A DNA stretch of 64,000 nucleotides from the NCBI GenBank assembly GCA_963070105.1, contig OY718805.1:1302001-1366000 (forward strand), in the 5' to 3' direction. The number at the start of each line of letters is the position of its first letter. The stretch's first letter is position 1. This DNA comes from Litomosoides sigmodontis (Eukaryota > Nematoda > Chromadorea > Rhabditida > Onchocercidae). The translations under genes and the position numbers were made by a program. This document shows positions 48,101-61,557 of the stretch, piece after piece. The notes below the pieces were generated by a model, which saw only the letters and a list, made by a program, of their open reading frames with translations, was not told the origin of the DNA and made no database searches.

Positions 48101-50927
48101 ATTTTCTTATCTAATTAAGATAACAATAATAATGACAGTGGTACAATAAGGCCACCGGCAGTGGTAACATTAGTGGTGACGTTTTATCGACATACTTCTT
48201 CAAACAGTTCGTAGAAGTATAAGCCATGAGAACACCACCAGATATTATTATCATTCCATCTGTTATCATCGCTATCACTCGCATAATTCAGATCGCTAAC
48301 TTGTTCAGATATTCTGCCCCCTCAGAGAAGTTTTGAAATAACCTAGGAATGCCAAAAAAATATCCATATATAACATACAAGTGGGGGAAATAACAAATCC
48401 GTTCGAAGCATGTAAATTCCACCATCACGGAATTTCAAGCTGCGCAGTGTAACAGACGGGTAATCGACCGAAGCAACGTCTACCATCGACCGATCTCCAC
48501 TAGTACAAGTTACACGAGCGCGTACCCACCGCTGAATTAGCATGAGATTGATTTCTTAATGTGTTACTCTAAAGCCATTAAGCATCCCGTAACAACTTCT
48601 ATCGTATTTCACCTTCCACTCCTCGCGAAATATCACGTCAAAGCATCTTTATTTAACGTGAAATCCCTCTGTCCCAACGTTGTTCGTAACAAGTGAAATT
48701 TACTTGATTGCTAATATCCCACGCAACGCATGCTAGACCTTCGCTGACGTGCACACCTGTCTCGAAAGCTAATCGACCACGTAGCTCCTCGTTACCATAA
48801 ACTGATTCGAGAAACTGTTCGAGATACATCAGACGAATTGATTGCTCTGGAAGTTTGATCTGTTATTCACGATTAAAGAACCCTAACAGAAGGGAAACTT
48901 GGCGAGAAACGTTGCAAAACATAGCCGCTTACTGGACAAATCTGACAGCTTAGAGTCCTCCCTCGAAAAGTTCACTAACTGACCGCTTTCATTCGAAGCC
49001 AGAAATCGTCCATTGCTTCCGTACTTTTTTTTAGAATCTCCGGCATTAGCATCTCCGGCACGAAAAATTAATGCTTCTCCGTGCCTAGTCTACTGCCACT
49101 CAGCAGTCGGACCGTCGTGGAAGCACACACCTAGGACGGTTATTCAGGTCTAAGATAGTCAAGTCAGGTGAGAACTACCTGGTCCTCGCACTTGCATATC
49201 TTCCAAACTTTCGAATGCTACAACTGTTACGTCGCACCAAATATCACATGGTAAATTGGCCATCGTGTATGAGCCAAATGCTACACCACGACAGCGACTA
49301 GATTCGCCAGTTATCGTCGCCGCCCTGAAGTTATTCATTTAATTTAATCTAATCAAAATTTCAGCCTTTTTCATTTCAATCATCGGTCAATAAGATTGCT
49401 TTTTCATTTCAATCATCAGCCTTTTATTTAAATTACCTTCTTTATTTTGATACCAATATGATTGAAAAGTATTCATACTTCATCGAGTCACTTCATATAC
49501 TATCGAATTACTGGAAGCATTGTATAATTCAAAATGTGCTAGCACTCTAGCAATATTGCCCTTTCTATGTTTTGTCTCTAACTCTGTCACAGTCATTAGA
49601 AGTTCACATATCTTTCGGTGCAGTAATATTTAAATGTGTGAGCGTTTCCTTCCACAAGTACACGTTTGGATGCGTTTGAAACGTCTGGATTAGTGCTTAC
49701 ATGGAAAGACTAAGATAGCATTGTTCTGTGAAGTGTTAAGTGAAAATGGGTGGTAGCAACGTAGACACATACCAAAGTCGTGCGCTTCCTGGGTCAAGAT
49801 CCTCAATTAACTTCTCCACCCGAATCTTCACAAAAGCTGAAAGTTTCAATCACTTTTTTATCCGTTTTTTTTCGGATATTGTTGGCAAAATTTTCAACTT
49901 TATGATAATTGCATAGAAAATGTGATGTGGCGCAAACATATATGACGTTCACTTAGACGTGCATATGTGTAGCTTCGTGATCAACGTATACTTAGTTCGA
50001 CTTCACCAACCTTCCGTGAGAAGTGCTAGAAATGGTTCACGATCGGAGAAGACAAAGATATTCACTAACTGTCCATTACGTAATTTTTGCCCATCAATAA
50101 AACCTGCCGCCATCAACGAGTTTTGCTTTGCTGCAATAACAAACAACGACAGCAATAATATAAATACAACTGCCAATAATAATAATAATAATTAATAATA
50201 ATAACAATAATAAGAAATAGCAATAATAATAATGCTAAATAATGATCATAATAATGAAATGTTGTAACTGACTGCAATTAATTACGCTAAAAAGCCTAAC
50301 ATTTACGTGGCAACACAAAGCGTACACCAAACGTTCGCTTGTACTGATTGGTGAGTAATTGTGGATCTAGCATGAATAGCTTATAGCGATTAAGTGTTAG
50401 GAACTCTCCGTCATCTACTGTTTCAACCGAACACTGATTTGTGCTGTAATCAATACAGTCAACACGTACACGTTTCCAGGAACCATCTATACGAGCGGCA
50501 TAAATGCCTGTTCGCTTGACCTGTAAATGAGACACTTTTTTAGGAGACATTGGTTTGTTTCCTGAACGGTTCTTACTTTTTCCATCACAGCTAAAAAATA
50601 TACGAACATCAATTACACTTGGAAGTTTTCAAAGAGGGAAAAACAACAAGTAAGTAAGATGAAAAGTTGAAAATTGAAAAAGTTAAATTTCAAATTAACC
50701 CTTAACGCAGCTTTACATTCAATCTCATTGCTATAAATTTGATTCATTTGCATTTGCAACGCATCGTAAAGCGCTTCATCGTCCTTCAACGTGCAGGTGA
50801 ACTGTTGATGGATGGCATCGTAATGACGAAAAATTCCGGAAATTTTCAAAGCTGGCGATAGACCAGGTGAAGCGGAATAGTTAACAAAAACCGACTTAAA
50901 ATGACGTTTCAGTGACGTTCTGGCCAT
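45145..50927 (-). CDS. Multi-Tudor-domain protein
   Basis: Tudor domains bind methyl-arginine or methyl-lysine and often scaffold germ-granule and small-RNA proteins; here the role is inferred from domains only. Fifteen exons: complement 50707..50927, 50307..50590, 50011..50130, 49773..49836, 49179..49324, 48704..48846, 48379..48531, 47883..48068, 47326..47467, 46786..47087, 46532..46633, 46293..46368, 46091..46200, 45713..45901, 45145..45390; 827 residues in frame. Tudor-like cores: residues about 95-165 (IYAARIDGSWKRVRVDCIDY), 327-380 (RWVRARVTC then VASVDY) and 684-750 (NCWNRVKLL then VLCVDTGDE). The linker at about 440-650 is Ser-rich and disordered, with a poly-Ser run. ATG lies 3 bases after CTCTTCCAG. 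Candidates to compare are nematode EKL-1, SIMR-1 and other TDRD proteins; I cannot choose. Confidence 0.82.
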
Positions 50928-51569
50928 CCTCTGGAAGAGTGAAATGTTACATTTGTCTAAAGTCTAGGACCATTGGAGAGCGAGGTCAAAGGTTGCATTC
51001 ACTAGCGGGATGGAATCATCCAGAAGTTAGCAATGACATCACACCACTCGCAATAATAATTCATTCCCTTGTTACAGGCAAAGTAAGGTTTTATGTTGCA
51101 ATATTACAGCTACCACTAATTACGTACGGTAGCACATCATTCCTACAGTTTCCTATCAATTCTGTTTTGCCAACGAGTAATTTTATTCAAAAAAAAGCAA
51201 AATTCCACTTGTATTTTCAACAATTTAACAAACAAAGGGTAGCATCATTTACTACTCCACATCTTTAGTTTAATCCAATTCTTACAAAAATTTTATTAAT
51301 TAACTGATATTTTTGCATAATTTCAAAGAATGAACCTTTTTCTCATTATCAATACAAAACACAAAGTGACATTTTGAAGATAATTGTTCATCACAAGGCT
51401 TTTTTTAAAAAAAATCAAGAAATCACTTCCAAAAACCGAACGAAAGGGAAGGCACTCGCAAAGAAGTTGCTGAAAGTTACCCATAAATTGACTTTTACTA
51501 TCGTTTTATGCGAAACAACGACGTAAAGAACACTATAGAAAAGGACTAGCAAAATCGGCGAAAAACACA
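50928..51569. other. Upstream region of the Tudor gene, no gene seen
   Basis: A 118-codon plus-strand ORF (50912-51268) overlaps the Tudor first exon and has no recognisable features; it is treated as chance. No other exon-like block is visible. Confidence 0.5.
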
Positions 51570-51641
51570 TTCCCATGCCGGGAATCGAACCCGGGCCGCG
51601 TGGGTGAAAGCCACGAATCCTAGCCACTAGACCACATGGGA
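51570..51641 (-). tRNA. tRNA-Glu (anticodon UUC)
   Basis: A 72-nt cloverleaf reads on the minus strand: acceptor stem TCCCATG paired with CATGGGA, D-arm with GGTCTAGTGGCTAGGA, anticodon stem CGTGG/CCACG with loop CTTTCAC (anticodon TTC), and T-arm CCGGG-TTCGATT-CCCGG. The internal promoter boxes A and B are intact and the discriminator is A. No intron. It lies alone in the gap between the Tudor gene and bestrophin. Confidence 0.97.
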
Positions 51642-52483
51642 CACACTAGCTGTCCTCTGCTAACGTTACATATGCCTTGAGCAATGTAATTTAAACTTTC
51701 AGAAATTTCAAATACCTTCTTCTCTCTCATCATTCAATCATTTCTTGCAGGAAATTAAAGAAGTTTTTTCCGTTGAAATAACTGTCATAAAGTTAAAAAT
51801 TTTGAATAAAATATTTGGAAAATTTGTTAAATTTGTGTGAATTTCACACTTACAATTAATTACAATTAATTATTTAGACAAAATAACAATAAAAAACTGT
51901 TTTATAGAAGGAATTAATCAATATGCAAATATGGCGCCATATTTGCCAGTTTTCATTTGTCATACAATTCTTTGTCTCTCCACGTTTCAGTGAAATGATA
52001 ATTTTAGTAATTATTTTACAAACTGCACACTACGTCTTCCTCTCAGCCATGCAAATGAATGATTAGCTAATCGAAATTATTAAATTCATTAACATTAATT
52101 ATCAATTACTATCAATTGTAGATTGATAAACACGTAGAAATGATGAGAGTGTTAAATAATGACAAAATTTGCATATGTTAATGAGTTGTAAGCATAGGTT
52201 GTAACAGAATAATTGATAGGAGCAAAGTTTACATTAGCAATTTCAATATTATTACATTGCTTAAGTTAATCATAATTTTCGGAGCAAAAAACTGAAAGTA
52301 AATAAAGAAACAATGACAAAACTGAGGGATATTTTAAAAAGTCTAATGAAAAAAACTTGGCTTAAGAAGTGGATTGTCTAATTGAGCTGGGCTTTCGCTG
52401 TTTTTTTTTCCTTCAAATATTAAAACAACAACCGTTCGGATAGCATTAAAAATGATACGTAAACATTGGAACATATTGCACAC

Positions 52484-52572
<89 letters not shown>

Positions 52573-53462
52573 ACATATATGTATGCGCCAACGTCTACAA
52601 CGTATGGGCTACAATAAGCAGCGTTGTGTCACAGTACGCCATTAATTGCCTTTCCACCATTCCTCTCTTATGCGCTTGTTTTTTTCCAGGATGAAATGAA
52701 TATTTTACATATTTAGCAATTTCCATTCTGCAACAAACATCTGTGCTACTGTGATGCTAAATGAGAAGAACAGGTTATTTTTGCTTAGCTAAGTTTAATT
52801 AATTATTTAATATTCTTTTTTGAATGGTATTTTAATCATTGCCAGACTGAAGTTCTGGACGTTCAGGATTGGAAAATACAATTAGAATTGAGGAAAAATA
52901 CAATTAAACAAATATTGCATCTCCTCTTGCTGACTTGCATAAAAGTATTGCAATCATTCGTTAGATGAACTACTAGTTGTAAGGTTGAGGTTTGATCAAT
53001 GCTGGACATATTTTCGTCAACTAATTAATATTTGCATAAATTATCGATTTGTAAGTTTAACTCATTAAGTTAATTCAAAATCAAAATAGCAACGATCATT
53101 CCGGAAACATTGAAAAGGTGGGGAAAAATTACAACTATTTCTTCCTTCATTAGAACTATTGCATTTCCAGACCGATGACAGTCCTAATCAGTAATTTTCC
53201 GCCGGAAGCGGAAAAGACAATTGATCGATGATAAGCTATGGAAGTTTTATTTTGAAATGTTTAACGTACAGTGAGCGCCAGTGATGGATGGATTGCATCA
53301 GACGGATGAATTATCAAGCGATTATAACTGAGTAAGAATTATTGATTCACTTCATTTTGCCAAAAACAATTTAACAAAGGTTAAAAATAAACGTTCAGAG
53401 ATCACGTCAATTCACTGATCACTTTCAGCAAATTGTAATTTTCGACATTGGAATATCATGCA
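51642..53462. other. Intergenic between tRNA-Glu and bestrophin
   Basis: AT-rich sequence with the long CA microsatellite. No exon seen. The last few hundred bases probably include the bestrophin promoter and 5' UTR; CACTTTCAG at about 53430 could be an acceptor for the leader. Confidence 0.5.
52479..52572. repeat. (CA)n microsatellite, about 94 bp
   Basis: Nearly perfect CA repeat with one CG interruption close to its start. The Cys-Val and Thr-His ORFs across it are artefacts. Z-DNA forming and likely length-polymorphic. Confidence 0.98.
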
Positions 53463-56400
53463 ATGACTGTAACATATTCAGCTGATGTTAGCACTGTTCG
53501 ATTTGCCACTTTTGGCAAATTAATCTTCAGGTGTGTTTTTTTTCTCCCTCATTTTCATAATTTTTTAATTAAAGCAATAATATCTCCTTTTTTTTAACCT
53601 TTTCTTTTTGCTTTGAAGCATTTTTTTCCTCTTCAATTTTTCATCTTTTTTCTCTTTGATTAATTTCCTTAGAAAAAAACAGATACTATAATTATAACAA
53701 TGCCTTCATCAATAGTATTAAATACTAAGTAAGTAATAAATTTGTGCAATTAATATTTATTATTTATTATTAATAATAATTGTTATTATCGTTAATTATT
53801 ATTGGTGTTATTAGTGATTATTTGTGATTGCTAATGCTAATGCTAATGCTATGAGTATTACTGCACAGTAATGTCGCAGTGTCGTCTTACAGATGGCGAG
53901 GTAGCATTTGGAAATCAATTTTCAACGAACTTGTTGCATGGATGATTGCGTACGCATGCCTCTCTATCCTATACAATTTCATACTAACCGAAAATAACAG
54001 AAGGTGTGATTTTAAAAGTCAAATAATAAAATTCGACATGCCAATGTTTTGCTCACAGCTAACACTCTTTTGTCACCAAAAAAAAAAGAAAGAAATGTTT
54101 ACCTTTTCATCTTCCGGCAACCACACATCTGCTCCATGCATTTCGCACGCACCTCACCTCAAACACTTTCACAACTTGAAAACCTGCAGACGAAACAGAA
54201 CACATGCAAAAAGTTGACATTTTAACGTCTAATTTATCATTTCAAATCGATCAAACTTATTCATTTAGCGTTTGAATGGAAAAAAAAAGCGATGCGCAAA
54301 TTCAAATGAAATGAGCATAACTTACACATTTTCTTTTTTTTTTTTTTTTTGTTTCAAATGTGCGCTTTTGTAGAATCTTTGAGAATATCTGTCGTTTATT
54401 CACAAAGTATACGGATGTGATGCCAATAACATTTATGCTTGGCTTCTTTATCAACATCGTTGTCAATAGGTTTTGGAGTTCGTTGCACAACATCGGCTGG
54501 ATTGACGCGTAAATTTTAACTTTTCTTCCTTCATTTCCTCCTCTCCTCTCTGTGAAGAATTCAGAGTGAATCAGCGAGTGATTACTGCAAGTTGTTACTC
54601 GAAGGGAAGGAAGAGCTGCACTGTAGCACGGAGCATTCCTCATTATCCATTTCAAATTTCAGTTCACTGAGAGCAAAATTTTTTGATAACTTACAGTATT
54701 ACTTGTTAAAATTATCAAGTTACAAGGCTATTAGTAGTGGAAGTTAAGAGAAATGTAATTGGTGAAAATTCAATTCATTAATATCAAACTGAAAATTCAC
54801 AGATCAGCTTTATTTGTATGCAAATATATTTCTGGTAGCGATGATCATGCACGATTGTTACGCCGAAATCTAATTCGCTATCTACTTTTTCATCAAGTAA
54901 TTTAAGAAATTTGCTTAAATTTTTACTTAAACAGAAATTTATTGTAGAATAGCAGTGAATAAGATTAGCTTAGCACAAGAACATTCCCATTAATTTCAAT
55001 TTCTGCTTATACAATATTTTTTGAAATTGCTAAAAATTGTTGCGAATTAACGGATAATTTTTTTAATTATTTTAATCGGTAACTTTTAAATAACAACAAA
55101 TAATTTCATAATAAATGAATTTCTTTTGAGGAATACAATGGAATGATTTACTTTATCAATTCTTCTACTGCCACAAATGATTTCCGCTAAAACAAACATT
55201 AATATTTTCGTCCTGTACTTTTTCAAATTCAATTTCTATCACATCCGTGCATAACTTTAATTAGTGCATTTCCTTTTTAAGGTACTTGTATATCGTGATA
55301 TAAGTGAAGTGATACGTCGGAGATTTCCCTCATTGGAAACGCTAGTAACAGCTGGTTGATTTTTAATTCTTTTTCATTACGATTCGTCTGTATAATTTAC
55401 AAATTAATTAAATTAATTTCGTTTGCAATTTATAAACAAAGCGCTATGAAAAAATATAAGAAAAGAAAAGCAAAGGCCGAACAAAGAACTCCTTGTAAAT
55501 TATGAGATATTTGTACAAATGATATTTCTACAGAACACCCTGTCAGCGTAATTGAAAAGACTGGTCCGTTTTAATTAGATTAATTCCTCTAATTAATTGT
55601 TGATTGAATTAAATATATCGGTGGAGTGTGATGGTGACGATGGCAACAACTGCAGTGAAACACTCCTCCGTCAATACGCATTAATAAAATATGCAATTTA
55701 ATAATTTTTAATTTAATTAAAATTTAGCCCATTCTTTTCTTACTTTCTTCTTTTACGACAATTTCATTTTGATAAAATTATTGCTGCTTGCTCGTAGTAA
55801 TATTATTTTTGCAAAATTTCAAGGTTATATAACAGAAATTGAGCTAATGCAATTTAATGCGATCGATTCGAAGAACCGGAAGTATTGGGTACCAATTCAC
55901 TGGGCAATGGGATTGGCGCAACGTGCACGACGAGAAAAGCGCATTGATAGTCCACAAGCATTGCAAGATATTTTTGATGTAAAATTTATGAAAAAAAAAT
56001 TGTTTTGCAAAAATGAAAAAGTAAAGTAAACTTTTGTTGCGCTTTGTTTTTTCTAACAACGTATTTTAAATAAAATTTAAAATTTAAGAAAATAAATGTT
56101 TTTCGATTGCAATTATCGCAATTAATTATCAATGATTGGGTGCCAATACCGTTGGTTTATTCGCAAGTGATGTGTCTGACCGTTCGACTGTACTTCTTCC
56201 TCGCATTGATGGGACATCAAAATATTGCATTGCCGTCTGATGCTAATTACATCGATACGGTTCGTTTGCTCTTTCATCTTTCATTTCATTTGAATCAAAT
56301 TTTCAACTTTTACATTTCATTAAATCAGCTAACAGAAATTGAAACAATGCAACATTAATAAATGAAGAAACTAAAATAGCGTTTTGTCTTACAAACTAAA

Positions 56401-59400
56401 ATTTATAAAAAAATTTATTAATTTCATAAAATTGACATTTATGTTGGAATGAGTTTTTAACTTATATTATTGTCAAAGAATTAAATAAAGTGTTCAATTT
56501 AATGAAATAATAAATGCTTTAGATTCTCATTGTTAAGGAACAGTTAAGTAATAAAGTAACAGTTATTAAATATTTGCAATACTAAATTTTACAATGTGAA
56601 AATTATTAAAATTATCAGTTGGATTATATTAATATCATTAGTGTTATACGGCAAATAATAATTTTCTATCATTTCAAACAAAATGTTGGAATTAACTTTT
56701 TAGATTAACACGCATGTACCGTTCATCTCAATGTGCCAGTTCATATTTTACATGGGTTGGATGAAAGTTGCCGAAGTTTTGATGAATCCATTCGGCGATG
56801 ACGATGACGACCTGGAAATTAATTGGCTTATTGACCGTAATTTGCAGGTGTGCTTTAGCATACAACTATGTTGATCTGAATTTAAACATTCATGCATGTA
56901 TGTTGTCTCAATTTCAGAAAAAATTTGTAATAATTTAGGTGTGCCGAAATTAATTTTTTTGCTTCTCTCATTTCTATGTCCCAATATTTTGTTATTTTTT
57001 TGCAAAAGAAATTTTTGGTTCCTTTAATTTTTCCTAAAATCAAATTTTCAAGCGTTTTCGAAGTAAATTTTTGATTCAAAAATTTTTATTAATATTGCAC
57101 TATCACGCTATGATAATTCTTAGGTCGGTATGTCAATAGTGGATCAAACGTGGGAGCCGCCATTAATTAAGGACCAGTTCTGGCTACTGAAGATACCAGA
57201 ACCGATGTACAGTGTTGATGCAGTCAATGAACGATACAATCCGCAAACCGGATCAGTTTCAAACACCACGTGCTATTTCAAACTTTTAAATGACTAATTA
57301 GCATTTTTTACTTTTACCGTTAACAACTTGCAAAATCTAACCTTAAATTGCAAAATCCAGCAGGATGCGGTAACTTTCATTTCCTCACTTTTTCTGTCTA
57401 GGCCATCTTGCAACTACAACTATGCGATAGACATCCTTCTAGTAGCGAAAGCGAAACAATTTGTCAGTAATTTCTTACCTTCGAAGAGCTGAACCAATCT
57501 TTTGCCTTCTCTTTCTTCCTCGAATTAAAAGCATTTTGCGCTTATCAGATGATAAATTTCAAATTTGCAGCCGACAAGCAAGCACTCAAATGATATTGAA
57601 AAAATATAGTTCGGATAGCGATTTGCCAAGCAGCGAGTACGATGGTGGAAGGTTAAGGCATTTTCTGATTACTTTAAGTGAAGTTTAGTGCTAAAAGTAT
57701 TGAACGATCGGAAATCTTTGTTCTTTAAAATTTTACTACCAGCAAGTGCTGCACTAAAACATACGACAATAATCATAGCGGAGACTTGACTTACTTAATG
57801 TTTCATCTATCCTTAAAGTACACTACGTGCCTGAAGCCCAGTCAGTCTCACTGATTGCATTTGCTTGTACCGAAATAAGTTTTCATAAAATTTCAGAAAT
57901 GCTTCATTTCATTTTAAAGCTATCTAACTGTAATCGTTGTAGGACAACGAGAGATAAAACTATAAGAGCTTTCTTATTACAAATGATAAAGGAAATGGTA
58001 ATTAGTGCAGGGATAGCTAGTTTTTCGTTCCTTTCTTTTTTTATTATTTAATTATTAATTCCTTCTATTGTTGACAATTAATTCTTCTAAGGAAAAAATA
58101 CCATTTATTTGGATAATGCTATTATTATCCTTTCATGTCGAGGCAATTTCAGACGAAATTCCTCATTAAGTGCAACAGTAAGCGGTATTCGTGACGCATT
58201 CAAACGCCGGATGTCACGCCTCACGTCACGTGTGGGATCTATAACTGATGCTGAATCTCCAGCATTTGATGGGATAAATATTAAAACAGGTGATATTTGA
58301 AAAGAAATTGAAAACATTCATTTTTGAAAGGAAGCACTTGCTAATAAATGTGATCGAATCGGTAAAAAAATCCATTCGCACCTAACTGAATTTCATTTCT
58401 TATAAAATAAAAAAATTTTTTCAAACTAAATTTCTTGGCCGTTAGTCTAATCTCTTATTTGTAAAAAAAACCTACTTTTACTTTTTTAAGATAACTAATT
58501 TTAGACAATTACACTTCGCCGCCAGCAACGCTGCAGCAGCAACAGCAAAAAGTGGGTGAACGTCAAGGCCTAAGTATCCTTCACGAAGAGGATGAAAATC
58601 ATAAGCAAACCTACGGATGCGACAGCATCTCAAGACATTCGCAAGCGATCAACGATCACAGTGACAGTAGACGACCGCCGAATAAACGTCCCAAAAGGAA
58701 GCGGCGCAAATTGCGGAAGAAAATGAGCAAAATTAGCAAGGAAGGTGTGCAGAGGGGTGGAAACAATTCAGTAAAATTGAAAGTAACTGATTATGATGGC
58801 GACGATGAGGTGAGCGATGAGGCATTCCTCTCTCTTTCAACTCGAAATTGATGTGAAATGCAATTGCACTGCGCGCAGTGAAGGAGACGAGGAAGCAATG
58901 GATGAAAAGCACACCTCTCCTCAAAAAACACAACAGCTTTTCAGGGGAAATTTTACTGAAATGCTAAAATATGGCTGTTCGTTCAACGCTAAATTATAAT
59001 TGGCTTGTTCTATCCTTTACTTTTTCGAAAGTCACACTGATGCGACAAAATTCTTCTTCACATAATTACATGAAAATTTGAATAATCGGAATCAGAACAT
59101 TTTACATTACGCATTAAAATCATTGCAGTAATTAACACTAATAAAATAACAGCAAAAGGTAGCTTATTTTGAATTCCCAAACATCGTCAATTACTCACAG
59201 CGGTGAAAGTGTAAACACATTTGCTTAATTTTTTTTTTTTGGTTTTTTAAGTGCGAAAGTCAAACGGAGGAAAAATCACCAACATTATCAGCTGAGATAT
59301 CAGTAACGGAAGTTGAGGAGGTAGCTGAAGGCATTCCTGAAACAGGCGCAAATGGCTGCTTTAATCAAATATCTACTGGTACTACTGCATCCGGTATTCC

Positions 59401-59434
59401 CACTACTGATAGCTTGAATACCATGCGTCTGTAG
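53463..59434 (+). CDS. Bestrophin (Ca2+-activated anion channel)
   Basis: Bestrophins are pentameric Ca2+-gated chloride/bicarbonate channels of the plasma membrane. Fourteen exons (53463..53530, 53893..54003, 54374..54508, 54803..54896, 55282..55354, 55824..55978, 56089..56259, 56704..56847, 57124..57255, 57402..57466, 57571..57651, 58153..58289, 58505..58809, 59252..59434) join in frame to 617 residues. Clear family hallmarks: start [24 protein letters not shown], neck helix [19 protein letters not shown] (M76, F80, F84, where human bestrophin-1 has I76, F80, F84), [31 protein letters not shown], and the Ca2+-clasp [19 protein letters not shown]. The tail after about residue 385 is Ser- and Gln-rich, then strongly basic ([13 protein letters not shown]) and acidic, probably cytosolic and disordered. 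Confidence 0.97.
53759..53852. repeat. AT-rich simple repeats ending in (GCTAAT)n, within bestrophin intron 1
   Basis: ATT/AAT-type repeats run from about 53759 and are followed by about four GCTAAT units at 53829-53852, just before the second bestrophin exon. Confidence 0.8.
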
Positions 59435-61557
59435 TTTTGCAGAGCCAAATTTAAAAAAAAGTTTTTTTCGAATGAGATGTGTATGAACATGTGCTGCCAC
59501 ACTTCTCGTTCTTTTTTGCAGGAAAAATGATGTGACCTATCGTAATGAGAAACGCATTCGGTACTTTAAGAAGTGTTGGTGTAGAATTTGCATGAAGCAT
59601 CCCTTCCGAAATCTCAGTCTCTTGTAAAATACGATGTCTGTTGTTGATACACAATATTTATTATCGTTGATTAATCTGTTTTGCAGTAGCATTTGTCAAA
59701 ATCGTATACTTTACCATTTTTTTGAATTTAAATAACCAGATTTCGATTATTTGCTTTTAAGTGGTTTTTAAAATTTAAAATTAATAAAAATTCCTTTCGA
59801 AAGAGGCTTTCTTTTACCTTAAAATTTAAAATCCTCTTTTTTAATTTTTAAAGTCAATTAATTCGCTTAGTCAAAAAATTTAATGTTTGAAGCATTATAT
59901 ATGAAGCAGATAGTTACAAATTAATTTGCACAAACTTCGTCATTTGACATCTCTTCGACCACAGCTTTTTTTCTGCAACATTAAAGTGACAAAATTCTGT
60001 TATTATACTGTTAAATTTTTCAATAAAATTACGAAAATCTCAAAAATACTTTCAGCCTTGAATTAAGTCGTTATTGTTATCATTGTTACTTACGATAATC
60101 ATTGCTTATCGCTGTTGCTATTATTATTGTTACTATCATTACACATTACATTATATTTGTACTTAATGAACAACAATGACATCCGAATAATTCCATTTCT
60201 TTTGTATTAGAGATTACTCAAGTTCTGTACCAATCTTACAATTAATCTGGAACTGACAACACGAGTTCGTTTACTACCGCTAGCCTTTAAACTAGAATAA
60301 TTTCTAATACTAAAAACTTTAAACTCCATGAGGAGCAACCAATAATAATATTAAAGCATTTATCGGAACACCAAATATGAAAAAAAACCTTGTGTCATTA
60401 ATTTTCAGCAAACCGCAAGCTAGCATGACATCAGGTAAGACTTGTAGTATCGTGTTCTGAATTTTATTTGCAAGACGCTTTACTCTTTATTTGCTCAGCA
60501 ACTTTCATCATTCACAAGAAGCACATTTATGAAAGTTAAACTTTAGTCCGTAATCCATGCCAACTGATAACAATCCATAATGAAATAATATTTTGGAGCT
60601 AAAAATAAACCAGGCAAAGATCTTCCAGAAGTTGTCTTCTCTTTAAAATAAATGTGTGCAGACCTGAATTAGCTAGGCACCAAAATAATTACACATCTAA
60701 ATGGAAGTCACGTTAAAAAAAATATCAATTTTTTAGGTGAAATAACACCATAACTAACTACTATTACGATGTTCTTTAATGCCGACTGGTGGGAATTAAT
60801 ATGAACCGAATATTGAATAGTTAGACTATAGGAAAAGTTCTTTTAACTGCTGATAAAACATACCATTTCTTTCCTTTCTTTTTCAATAATAGTAGCAGAA
60901 AATCAAATTCGGAGATATTGCAATACATTTTTAAGAATATAGAGATCTAAACTACAAACATAACTGCATTAAAAAATTGCGTCAGTCACGCCTTTGAACA
61001 TCAAAATTGCAAAAAACAAAAAAAAACAAAAAAAGGTTAAAAACGTCACGAAAATTGTAATGAAAAGGATTATGATGATTATATCCGGAAATTCTATAAA
61101 CAACTGCGGATCGCTTATACTTCGAGCCAAGCATATTCTTCACTATACCACATTGGTTTTATGTCCTGAAGAAATTTTTTAAATCAGATTTACAACTCGT
61201 ATAATTAAAAATACTGCTATACTAACCACAGCTTGCACAAGGATAAGAACGCCTGCACCACGATAAGAGCATAGAATGATACAGTTGTTGCTTGATCTGT
61301 GTTTATCATGAAACAAGGTCGGTAACACATGAAAATTTTGTAAAGGACCACCATTAAAGAGGTTATGTATTTTGTCTCAAAAAAAGATCGAAATTTATTA
61401 ATCGAATATCACTAACAATGTAAAGACTAGCTTGTAAAGAAAGAATAAGGCGCATGCTTGAAATAATTTTTGCATCGGGCATATACAAATGATTGTGCGA
61501 CACCTGGTAAAAAAAGGTCACAAGCATAAAAGATTTGTAAAAAAAGCACTTGCCCTG
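59435..61557. other. Intergenic between convergent bestrophin and cwf21 genes
   Basis: Contains both 3' UTRs and spacer. AT-rich with GTTATT-type simple sequence near 60070-60140. No exon supported; the 62-codon Lys-rich ORF at 60994-61182 has no family match I know. Confidence 0.55.

Noticed and set aside
51415..51627. 70-codon ORF overlapping the tRNA
   Set aside because: Its conserved-looking start is the tRNA-Glu sequence itself.
52343..52694. Cys-Val and Thr-His repeat ORFs
   Set aside because: Translations of the CA microsatellite.
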